From contig CALESQ010000082.1 of NCBI GenBank assembly GCA_937907455.1, forward strand, positions 12,858 to 76,857: DNA of 64,000 nt. The letters run 5' to 3'. The stretch comes from an uncultured Caldilineales bacterium. GTDB taxonomy: Bacteria > Chloroflexota > Anaerolineae > JAAEKA01. The position numbers and the translations under genes were made by a program. Shown here in pieces: positions 1-9,102 of the stretch (its first letter is position 1; every line of letters starts with the position of its first letter). The notes under the pieces were generated by a model. That model was given only the letters and a program-made list of their open reading frames with translations. It searched no databases and was not told where the DNA came from.

Positions 1-115
1 TGCAAAATTACGAATCAGAGAACAGTTCAAGTATAGCGGTAAATTGTTCAAAAAATATGAAGAAAGCGTAAAAACATAGTGATGGTTTAAATGTTACTGA
101 TCAAAGCGATGCGGA

Positions 116-121
116 TATAAT
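116..121 (+). promoter_or_regulatory. Candidate -10 box for dcd
   Basis: A perfect TATAAT lies about 90 bases before the dcd start. The matching -35 region (around 93-98, GTTACT) is weak, so this is only a candidate. The first 200 bases otherwise hold no gene that I can recognise. Confidence 0.35.
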
Positions 122-207
122 AAGTAAGGTTTAAGGGGCGCGCAGCAGGCAGGTCATTCTGTCACCTTATCCCCTTGTCATCCACTCTTATTCTCTCAGG
201 AGACTCT

Positions 208-765
208 ATGTCTATCAAACCGGATCATTGGATTCGCCGCATGGCGCTGGAACACGGCATGATCGAGCCGTTTGTGGATGGGCAGGTGCGCGAGGGCGTT
301 ATTTCCTATGGCTTGAGCAGCTATGGCTATGACATCCGCATCGCCAACGAATTTCGCATTTTCACCCCCGGCCTGGGCGACCTGACGGTGGTAGACCCCA
401 AGCGCTTCGATACGCGTTCGATGGTTGAGTTCAAGGGCGATACCTGTATCATCCCGCCCAATTCCTTCGTGCTGGCGCGGACTATAGAATACTTCCGCAT
501 CCCGCGCAACGTGCTGACCGTGTGCGTGGGAAAATCAACGTACGCGCGTTGCGGTTTGATCGTCAATGTGACCCCGTTCGAACCGTGCTGGGAGGGTTAC
601 GTTACGTTGGAGGTCTCGAATACCACGCCGCTGCCAGCCAGAATCTATGCCAATGAGGGTATTGCGCAGGTGCTGTTTTTTGAGGGCGATCCGCCTGACT
701 TTTCCTATGCCGACAAGAAGGGCAAGTACCAGGGGCAAATCGGCATTACCCTGCCCAAGCTATAA
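208..765 (+). CDS. dcd: dCTP deaminase
   Basis: Converts dCTP to dUTP (or dUMP in bifunctional forms) for thymidylate synthesis in the cytoplasm. The 185-residue product matches the usual family length. The conserved stretch GKSTYARCGLIVNVTPFEP and the later WEGYVTLEVSN are family hallmarks: the Arg/Ser region binds the triphosphate and the Glu in the LEVSN strand is the expected catalytic base. The C-terminal KKGKYQGQIGITLPKL is the typical lid. ATG at 208 is preferred over an upstream in-frame start because CAGGAG sits about 6 bases before it and family homology begins there. It is followed after 50 bases by the MFS gene on the same strand, so the two may be co-transcribed. Confidence 0.93.
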   Translation: MSIKPDHWIRRMALEHGMIEPFVDGQVREGVISYGLSSYGYDIRIANEFRIFTPGLGDLTVVDPKRFDTRSMVEFKGDTCIIPPNSFVLARTIEYFRIPRNVLTVCVGKSTYARCGLIVNVTPFEPCWEGYVTLEVSNTTPLPARIYANEGIAQVLFFEGDPPDFSYADKKGKYQGQIGITLPKL

Positions 766-815
766 GCACCGTCCATTTAAGCCACAACGCGCGACAACCT
801 TCTGCAAGCGCTCTT

Positions 816-2075
816 ATGAAATCGTCTGCGACTAACTCTACCCCAAGCCTGCGCACGTTGCCGCGCAACGTGTGGGTGGTGACAGCCACCAGCTTTCTCA
901 CCGACATCTCCAGCGAGATGCTGGTTTACCTGATTCCGCTGTTTTTGTCCACGGTGCTGGGTGTGCGCCTCAGCGTAGTCGGACTGATTGATGGCATAGC
1001 AGAAACTACTGCCAGCCTGGTAAAGGTCTTTTCCGGTTGGTTTAGCGACCGACTGGGCCGACGCAAGTGGCTGACGGTGGCAGGCTACAGCCTGTCTGCC
1101 CTGGCCAAGCCGCTGTTTGCCGTGGCTAACTCGTGGGCCGCGGTGCTGGCAATCCGCTTCACCGACCGGTTGGGCAAGGGCATCCGCACCGCGCCGCGCG
1201 ATGCACTGGTAGCTGACAGCATTGATGAGCAGCATCGTGGGCTGGCTTTTGGCCTACACCGCGCCGGCGACACGGCAGGAGCGATGATTGGCCTGCTGCT
1301 GGCCCTGGCTGTCGTGCTTGCGATGCAAGGCCACGAACTGACACTGGAGCGAAGTACGTTCCGCACCATTGCGCTGCTCAGCATTATTCCTGCGGCGCTG
1401 GCAGTGCTGGTGCTTGTTGTGGGTGCCCGCGATGTGGCGGTTGTCTCGCAGCGCGAACGGCCACGTCTCTCGCTGGCCGGCTTTGATGGCCGCTTCAAGC
1501 GCCTGCTGCTGGTGATGGTGCTGTTCACGCTGGGCAATTCATCCGATGCGTTTTTGGTGCTGCGTGCCCAAAGCCTGGGGGTGAGCCTGCCTGCGGTGCT
1601 GGGGATGCTGGCGCTGTTTAACCTGCTCTACGCGCTGGTATCCGGTCCCGCGGGCGCGCTCTCCGACCGCATAGGCCGACGACGGTTGATTGCGAGCGGT
1701 TGGTTGTTTTACGTGCTGATCTACCTGGGTTTTGCCAAAGCCCAGGCTGCCTGGCAACTCTGGGGGCTGTTTGCGGCTTATGGCCTGTACTATGCGCTGA
1801 CAGAAGGCTCGGCTAAGGCGCTGGTAGCTGATGTGGTTACGCCAGCCCAACGCGGCAGCGCCTATGGCCTGTTCAACGGCGCAATTGGCTTGGCGGCGCT
1901 GCCTGCCAGCCTGTTGGCCGGCCTGCTGTGGCAGGGAGCCGGTGGCTGGAACGGCTTCGGACCGGCTGCGCCCTTTATCTTCGGTGCCGGCATGGCGTTG
2001 CTGGCGGTAGCCCTGCTGCTGTGGTGGATGCCGCGAAATGATGGCTGGGCAGACACGCCGCGCGGCCAACTGTGA
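816..2075 (+). CDS. MFS transporter
   Basis: A 419-residue polytopic membrane protein with about twelve hydrophobic segments. The MFS loop 2-3 signature appears twice, as GWFSDRLGRRK in the N-terminal half and GALSDRIGRRR in the C-terminal half, showing the classic two-fold repeat. The segment RFTDRLGKGIRTAPRDALVADS near residue 105 is typical of a Chloroflexi/proteobacterial MFS subgroup annotated only as MFS transporter. The substrate cannot be told from sequence. It sits 50 bases after dcd and ends just before a strong bidirectional hairpin terminator that separates it from convergent genes. Confidence 0.85.
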   Translation: MKSSATNSTPSLRTLPRNVWVVTATSFLTDISSEMLVYLIPLFLSTVLGVRLSVVGLIDGIAETTASLVKVFSGWFSDRLGRRKWLTVAGYSLSALAKPLFAVANSWAAVLAIRFTDRLGKGIRTAPRDALVADSIDEQHRGLAFGLHRAGDTAGAMIGLLLALAVVLAMQGHELTLERSTFRTIALLSIIPAALAVLVLVVGARDVAVVSQRERPRLSLAGFDGRFKRLLLVMVLFTLGNSSDAFLVLRAQSLGVSLPAVLGMLALFNLLYALVSGPAGALSDRIGRRRLIASGWLFYVLIYLGFAKAQAAWQLWGLFAAYGLYYALTEGSAKALVADVVTPAQRGSAYGLFNGAIGLAALPASLLAGLLWQGAGGWNGFGPAAPFIFGAGMALLAVALLLWWMPRNDGWADTPRGQL

Positions 2076-2107
2076 GACGTATAGCGGGATGAAATAGCCG
2101 CTCAATA

Positions 2108-2157
2108 ACAAGGCGGCTGAACTCTGCGTGTTACCACGGTGAGTTCAGCCGCCTTGT
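2108..2157. terminator. Bidirectional hairpin terminator
   Basis: A perfect 17-bp inverted repeat (2108-2124 with 2141-2157; arms begin ACAAGGCGGCTG) with a 16-base loop lies between the convergent MFS and DinB-like genes. It has no long T tract, so it is called on position and stem strength. Confidence 0.7.
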
Positions 2158-2200
2158 CGCGTTGACAACACGCCGCTGCATTGGCTGTTATGCGGGGTGA

Positions 2201-2656
2201 TCAGCGCAGCTTCTTCGCCTCCAGGTTGGCGTGCAGGTTGAGATAGCGCAGCCAAACGCGCAGATGCAGCGGGCCAAACTGATTGTGCGCTACTTTAACA
2301 TCCTGCATCAGCGCCGTGGCGAGCTGGCGGGTCAGTGCCACCGTTTCGCTGCGGGTGGTGGTAAAGGCAGTTTGCAGCGCCAGCCAATTTGCCTCACGCG
2401 GAGGACGATAGCCGTCGTATTCATCACGCAGCAACGGCGCGCCCAGCGCCACGCGCAACCGGCTTTGCCCCCAGCGTTCAATGCCGATGATGTGGCTTAG
2501 CAAGGCACAATTGTGCGGCGAGTCTTTGGCCGCGGCAAAGGTGCGCTCCAGCGTGCGACCGGACAGCTCCAGTTGCTGCGCGATTTGCTCGGCGCTAAGA
2601 CCGTTAAAGGGGCGACTGAGAAAAGTATTAACCAGTGCGCTACGTACACTCATCAT
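2201..2656 (-). CDS. DinB-like four-helix protein
   Basis: A 151-residue, largely helical protein. The order of segments (NTFLSRPFNGLS at the N-terminus, LSHIIGIERWGQSRLRVALG in the middle, then a long helix with LTRQLATAL) resembles the DinB / YfiT metal-binding superfamily, in which a His in the second helix (here in LSHIIGIERW) helps bind a metal. The C-terminal HLRVWLRYLNLHANLEAKKL contains another His in the expected place. The biochemical role is unknown; family members include thiol transferases. ATG codons at 2656 and 2653 are both possible behind GAGGTGAA. It lies 28 bases downstream of sufE on the same strand. Confidence 0.6.
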   Translation of the reverse strand: MMSVRSALVNTFLSRPFNGLSAEQIAQQLELSGRTLERTFAAAKDSPHNCALLSHIIGIERWGQSRLRVALGAPLLRDEYDGYRPPREANWLALQTAFTTTRSETVALTRQLATALMQDVKVAHNQFGPLHLRVWLRYLNLHANLEAKKLR

Positions 2657-2684
2657 TTCACCTCAACCAACGGAAGTCGCAGCG

Positions 2685-3134
2685 CTAGCTTTGCGGTTCC
2701 GACGACTGTGCCGGCATTTGCAGCGTCAGGCGTTTCATATGCGCCAAAATCGCGCCAATACCCTTCATGCGTTGCAGGCTGATCACCTGCTGCAAGCCCA
2801 TCGCCTGAAAGAAATCGGCTGGCACGCCCAGGATTTCCTCGGCTGTAGAGCCGTTCAGCCCTTCGGCCATCAAGGCAGCATAGCCCCGTACCGTGGGCGC
2901 TTCCGGGGGCACATCAAAGAAAAACTCCATCAGGCTATCATGTTGCTCGGCAGCCACAAACACCGGTGACATGCACTCATGCACCTGATCCATCTCAGCG
3001 TGGCCGGCCCAGCGCTCTGGCAGCGGCGGCAGGCTTTGCGCAAAATCCAGCAGCAAATCCAGCTTTTCACGGCCCTCGGCACTGGCAAATTCATCTACAA
3101 TCGCTTTCAAGCGAGGGGGAAGAAGCGATGTCAT
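2685..3134 (-). CDS. sufE: SufE family protein
   Basis: SufE accepts sulfane sulfur from the cysteine desulfurase SufS and passes it to the Fe-S scaffold. The 149-residue product has the family architecture: PPRLKAIVDEFASAEGREKLDLLLDFAQSLPPLPE at the N-terminus, then the loop VHECMSPVFV with the single acceptor Cys (about residue 54), then helices with GYAALMAEGLNGSTAEEIL and FFQAMGLQQVISLQRMKGI. No sufS or scaffold gene is nearby, so it is separated from the rest of the pathway. Start ATG at 3134, with a moderate purine-rich GAAAGGG upstream. Confidence 0.88.
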   Translation of the reverse strand: MTSLLPPRLKAIVDEFASAEGREKLDLLLDFAQSLPPLPERWAGHAEMDQVHECMSPVFVAAEQHDSLMEFFFDVPPEAPTVRGYAALMAEGLNGSTAEEILGVPADFFQAMGLQQVISLQRMKGIGAILAHMKRLTLQMPAQSSEPQS

Positions 3135-3232
3135 GGGTAAAGCCCTTTCTCTGGAGAGAAATTATCGGTAACAGGTAACAAGTAGCCCGTCACTCAGATC
3201 GCAACACCCTGGTTGCCGACGCTGTCTCTTCT

Positions 3233-3255
3233 GAGTTACGAATTACGAGTTACGG
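3233..3255 (-). repeat. Stop-anchored TAACTCG-type heptamer repeat
   Basis: Read on the minus strand, the stop codon of the propeller/dockerin gene is the first TAA of TAACTCGTAATTCGTAACTC, three 7-base units. The same unit occurs ten times at 58285-58354, also starting on a stop codon. Confidence 0.75.
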
Positions 3256-6168
3256 ATTACTGCATGCCGCCGTCCCAAACGCTGCGGTCGTCAGCATGAT
3301 ATCTATAATGTCCACATCGCCATCACCGTCGCGGTCGTAGCGGTTGTTCCAGTCCGGCGAAACGGTGGTCTCCAGCCAGTGACTCGCTTCTGTGGCAATG
3401 TCAATCACATCTATATCGCCGTCGCCGTCAAAATCCGGGCAAGTACGATAAGGCGCGGCCGGCAGTGGCCAGACATACGCGCCGCGGCCGCGCGTCCACA
3501 GCGCCAACGTGGTAGCACCGGCATCCACCGTCATATCCCAGATCATCACATTGGGCAGGCCCGCCTGGAAGCGATACCACACCGGTGTGGCCGCGTTGAT
3601 GTCGTTGGTATAGTACAACCCCCAATCTGTGCCCGCGAACACCTGCTGCGGGAAATTGGGGTTGACCATGATCGAATTGGCCGGGATGTTGGGTAGATTA
3701 CCGCTTTTGTCCAGCCAAGTGAAGCTGGCGCAATTGGTGCTGCACGTCACTTGAAAAACGTGGCCGGTCGTGGCAGGAGTGTTCTGATCGAAGCCACCCA
3801 CCGCAGCATACCCCACCAACGGATTGGCCGTGTCCTGATACACATCCAGGATGGGACGATTGGGCAGCACCGCATTGCCACCGGTGACGTTGACCCAGGT
3901 GGCGCTGTTGGTCACGCCCTGCCCCAGGTTAAACCCCATTTGCACATTACCATCGTTGGTGCCAACAATGGCGCGGGTGTTGTCGCTCCACGCATAGTTA
4001 AGCTGATTGATGAAGGAGCGGTCGGCCAGCGTGTTTTTGGTGAGATCACCGCTGTTGACCACCCAGCGCGTACCGGTAGTGGCCCCGATAGCGCCATTAA
4101 TCGACTCGAACACGCGGTAGCTGCCGGCGATCATGTGCGTGCAGCCGGTGGCCGGGCAGCCGTTTTTCTGGATTTCATAGGGAAAAACAAAGCTCAACCG
4201 GTCGCCTGACCACGCGCCTGTGGCCGAGGTCTGTGAGCCGTAAGCGCCGGTGGTGCTGACAGACAGGCTACCATTCTGGCTTTCCTGATACCAACGTTGC
4301 CCCAGCATCGGTTCGATACGGGCAAACATACCATCGCCGCCTTTGCGCAGTTGCCACACAGCCTGCGTAGGATTGCCCGAAGTCCACACATACACTGCCG
4401 AGCCATTGTCCTGCATACCGCCGTTGATGCCCGGCTGCGCGGCCGTGGCAAAATTGGCCGTGATATCACCAGAATAAAACTCCAGCGTAGGGAGCGAGTT
4501 GTTAAGCTGACTGAAGCTGGGCGAGGCTGCGTTGGCATTGGTGGTTACATAAGCGCCACCATCGTTGCCCGCCAGCAACACACTCGACGACCCCGGCACA
4601 TAGGCCAGCGCGTGCTGATCTACGTGTACTGTGGTGCCACCGGCATAGCCACAGGTCAGGTTGGTGTAGGTGGAGCCGCCATTGGTGGAACGGAAAATGT
4701 CCACAGTGCTCAGGTAGGTAGTATCGGCGTTATTGGGATCCACCGTGATGTTCTGATCGTACCAATTTTGACTGTAGTCACCAAAACAGCCGGTCAAGCC
4801 GGTGGGGCCGGTCTGCTTGCTCCAGGTAGTACCACCGTTGGTGCTGCGCCAGATACCCAGCAGCCCCCCGCGCTGCGTGCCGCCCGTGGCCAAAATCGCC
4901 TGAGCCACTACATAGATTACATCGGGGTTGCTGGGAGCAATGGCTGCATCCAGACGCCCCAACTGGTTGCCCGCGCCGGTGCTGGTGTTGATGGGCGTGC
5001 CGACGGCAGTATCAGCAGGCCAGCCATTGTCCGCGCGGCTTAGCGTTTCCCAGCTTGCCGGACAGCCCTCAGTGGGCAGCGTGGCGCGGTACACGCCGTT
5101 AGCACCGTTCAAGTGAAGATTGCTCTGCACCGTTGTGGCAAAACCGCGCGCTCCGACGAAAGCATAAACCTGCGTGATGCTACCTTGATCGCGCAGAATC
5201 AGGCCGGTGATATCCTGGCGCTGTGTAGCAAAGGCATTGGTCAAGCAGGGGCCGGTCCAGTTATCGCCGGCATCGAACGAGAAATAAACCCCGGTTTTAG
5301 CACCCACCACTACATGGTTGCTGTTGTTGGGGTCCACCTGCACCTTGCCGATAGCCTGATATTGCGGGAAGTTGCCCGCGGGCTGAGTATAAGCGCCGTT
5401 GAACACTTCCGCGCCCAGCACAGTCCAAGTCGCGCCGGCGTCAGTACTCTTCAGCACTCCGGCGGCACCGAAGCTGAACGAACCAAAGCGCAGATCGCCG
5501 GTGCCCGCATACACGGTGTTGTGGTCGTTGGGATCCAGCGTGATATCACCGATGGCGATGGTACTCAGCAGCGGGTCGTCGGTGACCGAGGCCCAGGTAG
5601 TGCTGGCCGAACAGCAGTTCGTGGTTTTCCATACCCCACCGCCGTCCGAGCCGAGGTAAGCCACGTTGGGCGTCACCGGATCAACCACAATCACATTGGC
5701 ACGCCCGCTTACCAGGCCATAGCTGTAGCAACTGATGCAGCCATTGCTTTGCAGCGGCTTGGGGCCCAGCGAAGTAAAGCGGTCAGGACTGAGCGCCAGC
5801 GGCGAACGGCCAGAGGTGCGCGTGTAGGTGATCTCACCAGCAGGCAGTGCGCGCGCCACGCGTGCATCCTGTTCGCGCGCCTCAAGATACCATGCCGGAT
5901 TAAACTCACCGGTGGGGTAGCTGACACGATGGAAGAAATAATCACCCATAGCCAGCAGGTTGGCACTTTCACTGCTCTCATCCTGCCCAGGTTCAGGCAG
6001 ATAGCGTTCACGCCCCGGGTCTATATTGGGCGCAATGGCTGCAAACGCCGAGGACTCTCCGCTGCCTGCCGGGGCGCTCTCTGGAGCGGCTGAAGGAACA
6101 AGCGCCACACCCAGCACAAACAACAACAAAAACATGCCCATCGCTGGGCGCAAGATAGCTTGTTTCAT
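3250..6168 (-). CDS. Secreted beta-propeller protein with dockerin-like C-terminus
   Basis: A 972-residue exported protein. Residues 1-27 are a signal peptide with a hydrophobic core. The body consists of BNR/sortilin (Vps10)-like propeller repeats, with motifs such as SDGGGVWKTTNCC, STDAGATWTVLG, SFDAGDNWTGPC, RSTNGGTTWSKQTG, RSTNGGSTYTNL and AGNDGGAYVTTNAN. The last 65 residues hold two Ca-binding repeats of dockerin type I style (DFDGDGDIDVIDIATEASHW and DRDGDGDVDIIDIMLTTAAF) flanked by Cys residues. Propeller proteins of this kind are often annotated as glycosyl hydrolase or exo-sialidase-like, but I see no catalytic set that proves an enzyme. The dockerin suggests docking to a cohesin or a surface scaffold. 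It is transcribed alone; YitT ends 10 bases upstream of its start. Confidence 0.8.
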   Translation of the reverse strand: MKQAILRPAMGMFLLLFVLGVALVPSAAPESAPAGSGESSAFAAIAPNIDPGRERYLPEPGQDESSESANLLAMGDYFFHRVSYPTGEFNPAWYLEAREQDARVARALPAGEITYTRTSGRSPLALSPDRFTSLGPKPLQSNGCISCYSYGLVSGRANVIVVDPVTPNVAYLGSDGGGVWKTTNCCSASTTWASVTDDPLLSTIAIGDITLDPNDHNTVYAGTGDLRFGSFSFGAAGVLKSTDAGATWTVLGAEVFNGAYTQPAGNFPQYQAIGKVQVDPNNSNHVVVGAKTGVYFSFDAGDNWTGPCLTNAFATQRQDITGLILRDQGSITQVYAFVGARGFATTVQSNLHLNGANGVYRATLPTEGCPASWETLSRADNGWPADTAVGTPINTSTGAGNQLGRLDAAIAPSNPDVIYVVAQAILATGGTQRGGLLGIWRSTNGGTTWSKQTGPTGLTGCFGDYSQNWYDQNITVDPNNADTTYLSTVDIFRSTNGGSTYTNLTCGYAGGTTVHVDQHALAYVPGSSSVLLAGNDGGAYVTTNANAASPSFSQLNNSLPTLEFYSGDITANFATAAQPGINGGMQDNGSAVYVWTSGNPTQAVWQLRKGGDGMFARIEPMLGQRWYQESQNGSLSVSTTGAYGSQTSATGAWSGDRLSFVFPYEIQKNGCPATGCTHMIAGSYRVFESINGAIGATTGTRWVVNSGDLTKNTLADRSFINQLNYAWSDNTRAIVGTNDGNVQMGFNLGQGVTNSATWVNVTGGNAVLPNRPILDVYQDTANPLVGYAAVGGFDQNTPATTGHVFQVTCSTNCASFTWLDKSGNLPNIPANSIMVNPNFPQQVFAGTDWGLYYTNDINAATPVWYRFQAGLPNVMIWDMTVDAGATTLALWTRGRGAYVWPLPAAPYRTCPDFDGDGDIDVIDIATEASHWLETTVSPDWNNRYDRDGDGDVDIIDIMLTTAAFGTAACSNP

Positions 6169-6178
6169 GGACTGTATT

Positions 6179-7102
6179 CTAACTCAATGTTGCATGCCGC
6201 GTGAGCGGCTTGAACCCTTCGCCCAATACCTCGTGACTAGGGCTGATGACGACAAAGGCCTGAGGGTCGGCTGTCCGCACGATCTCCTGCACACTGCGCG
6301 TCTCGCGACGGCGCACCACGGCCATCAGCACTGTGCGTTGCTGGCCGGTATAGCCGCCTTCGGCCTCCAGCAAGGTAACGCTGTGTTGAAGCTGCGTGGT
6401 GATACCGTCACGAATCGCATCAGGCTGTGTGGTGATGATAAAGGCAGTGATGCTGGCTGTAAAGCCGGTTTCCATGAAGTCAATCACCCGCGCCGATACC
6501 CAGGCCACAATCAGCGCGTACAGTGCAGGCTCCAGGCCAAAGAAAAACGCTGCCAGCGCCAGCGTCAGCACATCCATAACCAGCAGTGACACCGACATAC
6601 GCACGCCGCGCCAGTGTTCCAGCAGCTTGGCGGGGATCTCAGTACCGCCGGTGGTAGCATGGCCGCGAAACACCAGGCCCAGCCCTACGCCATACAGCAA
6701 ACCGCCGTACAGCGTATACAGCAACGGGTCGCCGCGCACCACCGGCAGATGGGGCCGCAGTCCATCTATCAGCAACGAGGCCAGCAGCGTGGCTAGAATC
6801 GTTTTCGGGCCAAACTGCACGCCCAGAATTGCCATCGCCAGCAGCAGAAAAGGCACGTTGAGCACCAGCATGGTGACACCAACCGGCCACCCCCACAGCC
6901 GGTTGGCGAACATCGAAAGCGCCGTAAAGCCGCCGGGCACAATGTCGTTGGGGTCCAGAAAGACCACCACCGCCACCGCGGTGAGCGTGGCCCCCACGGT
7001 CAGCAGCACCAGGTTCACCAGCGAGCGGCCGGTAAATGTGCCCCAGCGTGTGCGCACCCATACCTGCCGGTTAAAGCGCTGGATAAAAGACCACAGGCTC
7101 AT
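6179..7102 (-). CDS. YitT family membrane protein
   Basis: A 307-residue protein with five or six transmembrane segments in the first two thirds (YitT_membrane/DUF161) followed by a soluble ~80-residue DUF2179 domain (QLQHSVTLLEAEGGYTGQQRTVLMAVVRRRETRSVQEIV). Diagnostic motifs are DPNDIVPGGFTALSM near residue 52 and FRGHATTGGTEIPAKLL near residue 147. The family is membrane-bound and of unknown transport function. The gene lies 18 bases downstream of HMG-CoA reductase and 10 bases upstream of the propeller gene, all on the minus strand. Confidence 0.88.
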   Translation of the reverse strand: MSLWSFIQRFNRQVWVRTRWGTFTGRSLVNLVLLTVGATLTAVAVVVFLDPNDIVPGGFTALSMFANRLWGWPVGVTMLVLNVPFLLLAMAILGVQFGPKTILATLLASLLIDGLRPHLPVVRGDPLLYTLYGGLLYGVGLGLVFRGHATTGGTEIPAKLLEHWRGVRMSVSLLVMDVLTLALAAFFFGLEPALYALIVAWVSARVIDFMETGFTASITAFIITTQPDAIRDGITTQLQHSVTLLEAEGGYTGQQRTVLMAVVRRRETRSVQEIVRTADPQAFVVISPSHEVLGEGFKPLTRHATLS

Positions 7103-7120
7103 GGCATAGCCGCGGCCAGA

Positions 7121-8665
7121 TCAGCGGTTGCGGCCATAGCGTTCGTGGCTGGATACCCAGTCGGATGAAGAAATCGCCGAGGCCAACGAAATTTCACCGG
7201 CCAACGCCACCGAAGCGACAATCTCGGCCAGCTTGTTCACCGTGCCGCGGCCTGTGCAGCCCAGCAAGTCCAGACATTCGCGCTGGGTAGCCAGGCTGGT
7301 GCCGCCGCCGTGCGTAGCCACGATCAGCGAAGGAATGGTGAGCGCCATGTACAGATCAGCTTCCGGCGTCAGCTCGGCGTACAGGATGCCCGCCGACGAC
7401 TCGGCTACGTTAGCCACATCCTGGCCGGTGGCGATGAACATAGCGGTGATGCCGTTGGCCGAGTGTGCGCCGTTGTTGTTAGCTCCAGACAGGATTGCGC
7501 CGATATTGGCTATATTGAAATGATAGAAAAGCTGTTCCGGCTTGACGCGCATGTGTTGGATCAGCACATCGCGCTTGACCACGGCTTCGGCCACCACGCG
7601 CTTGCCGCGCGTGTGCATCACGTTCACCTGGCTGGCTTTCTTGTCGGTAGCCAGGTTCGATTCCAGATAGAAGTGGCGAATACCGGCATAGTTGTCCAGG
7701 ATCCAGCTACAGGCTGCAAAAGTGGCGCGCCCCACCATGTTCTGCCCGGCCGCATCACCGGTAGTGAAGTTGAAACGCAAAAAGGCAAATTTGCTGGCCA
7801 GATAAGGGTCTATGTAAGACAGCCTGGCTACGCTGGAGGTAGCCTCGGCGTGATCACGAATTTCGGTCATGTTGGTGTTGACCCAACGCAGAAAATCGCG
7901 CGCGGCGCGGGCATCGTCAAACACAAACACCGGCGCGCGCTGCATGGCATCGCCGATTACCGTGGCCTCGACACCACCACTTAGGTTGAGCACTTTCATA
8001 CCACGGTTATACGAGGCCACCAGTGTGCCCTCTGCCGTGGCCATGGGGATGATAAAATCGCCCTGGGCGTGTTCCCCGCGAATGGTGAGCGGCCCGGCAA
8101 AACCCAGCGGGATCTGGGCTACGCCGCTGAAGTTCTCGACATTGCCTGCGGTGATGTGTGCATCGAACGAGTAGTGGGGGATATGTTGCAGCTTGTTGCC
8201 GGTGAACTGCTCAACAAAATGCTGACGTTCTTTGATGATGGCTTCGCTGTAGTTGTCGGCGTTATCACGCGGGATCCTGATACTGTTGTCAACCTCGGTG
8301 TTCACCGCGCTGTCTACTTTCAGCGAAAGATTGCCGAAACCTGCCGCGGTGAAGTTAATTTCCAGCTTGTGCATGCCCTCGGACAACGGCTTGATGCGGC
8401 AAATCACATCCATCATCTTGCGTAGGGGAAAATCCACTGGCTTTTCGGCCAAATCCTCCGGCTTGAGCTGTTCGCCAGTGTCCAGCAACACGGTGAGGGC
8501 CTCGCGCGGCACGGCTACGCCATCAAATTTCACGCTGTGCAAGGCCGTGACTTTGGTATCGCTCAGGCGGTTTTTGAGCGAAAAGCGCACACCGTCGGCA
8601 GTGTTGCGCAGGCTGTTGAATGTGTAGAGCTGCTTCAGCACCATGCTGGGGATCGGCAAAGCCAT
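7121..8665 (-). CDS. Hydroxymethylglutaryl-CoA reductase with N-terminal extension
   Basis: Reduces HMG-CoA to mevalonate, the committed step of mevalonate-pathway isoprenoid synthesis. The C-terminal ~380 residues carry the family motifs: ENFSGVAQIPLGFAGPL, PMATAEGTLVASYNRG (catalytic Glu), the nucleotide-binding TGDAAGQNM, and NGAHSANGITAMFIATGQDVAN with the catalytic Asp. The first ~120 residues (FSLKNRLSDTKVTALHSVKF, KLEINFTAAGFGNLSLKV) are not part of a standard reductase. They read as a beta-rich domain loosely reminiscent of DUF6379 proteins, an uncertain memory-based comparison. The total of 514 residues exceeds a bare bacterial reductase. Start ATG 8665 follows GGAGGT at good spacing. 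Confidence 0.87.
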   Translation of the reverse strand: MALPIPSMVLKQLYTFNSLRNTADGVRFSLKNRLSDTKVTALHSVKFDGVAVPREALTVLLDTGEQLKPEDLAEKPVDFPLRKMMDVICRIKPLSEGMHKLEINFTAAGFGNLSLKVDSAVNTEVDNSIRIPRDNADNYSEAIIKERQHFVEQFTGNKLQHIPHYSFDAHITAGNVENFSGVAQIPLGFAGPLTIRGEHAQGDFIIPMATAEGTLVASYNRGMKVLNLSGGVEATVIGDAMQRAPVFVFDDARAARDFLRWVNTNMTEIRDHAEATSSVARLSYIDPYLASKFAFLRFNFTTGDAAGQNMVGRATFAACSWILDNYAGIRHFYLESNLATDKKASQVNVMHTRGKRVVAEAVVKRDVLIQHMRVKPEQLFYHFNIANIGAILSGANNNGAHSANGITAMFIATGQDVANVAESSAGILYAELTPEADLYMALTIPSLIVATHGGGTSLATQRECLDLLGCTGRGTVNKLAEIVASVALAGEISLASAISSSDWVSSHERYGRNR

Positions 8666-8837
8666 TGGGGGATACCTCCATGATATGTATGAATTTGTCG
8701 CGGGCAGACGTGGCGCAATTGTAACACAAAGCGGTCAGTTTGAGTAGTCAACTACAGAACTTGCAGCAATTTCAAATATGACTTTGACCCAACGCGATAC
8801 GGATCAGTGATAGCCGGCACGATGGTGTCGGCTTGAG

Positions 8838-8873
8838 CGCCCCCTGGGCTTTCAGCCTGCGGGGTGCTGCGCA
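8838..8873. repeat. 34-nt-type palindromic insertion, copy 1
   Basis: Short imperfect palindrome (core CCCCCTGGGCTTTCAGCC followed by a GGGG arm) inserted in the RHS core between DPVLGRF and the expected VPEPG. This copy has one extra C relative to the other three. Confidence 0.8.
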
Positions 8874-9029
8874 AAAACGCCCCAGCACGGGGTCATATTC
8901 GCAGCGCCATAGTTCCGTCTGGCGCACACCGCTCGAGTTGGTGGTGATAGCGGTGGAGGTCAGGTGGTCGTTGAGCAGGTAGAACGTGTTGCCGCCAGTG
9001 CGCATTGCGACGCGGACGGCTCCGGCGTA

Positions 9030-9057
9030 GTAGTCCCTTGGGGAGGCTACGCACTAC
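9030..9057. repeat. Second small palindromic insertion, copy 1
   Basis: Insert with GTAGTCCCTTGGGGAGG and ending CTACGCACTAC, flanked by GTAGT/ACTAC arms. On the minus strand it places a TAG directly after the RHS residues TTVRK and before YYYAG. A near-identical copy sits at 11430-11459 at the same codons. Confidence 0.75.
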
Positions 9058-9102
9058 TTGCGCACGGTCGTCCGGTTGTCGCGCTCGTAGTAGGCGTCGA
9101 CC

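Larger units (their letters stand above)
8772..9102 (-). pseudogene. RHS core remnant
   Basis: Minus-strand translation in shifted frames gives RHS core pieces: AYYERDNRTTVRK, then after a short insertion YYYAGAVRVAMRTGGNTFYLL, LNDHLTSTAITTNSSGVRQ, and CEYDPVLGRF. A stop (TAG right after VRK) and a later frameshift caused by two small palindromic insertions make it non-functional. No toxin tip follows. It is the distal fragment of the RHS region and abuts the PIN toxin gene at 9103. Confidence 0.8.

Noticed and set aside
5113..6093. 326-residue plus-strand frame opposite the propeller gene
   Set aside because: Shadow of the propeller/dockerin gene; no family features.
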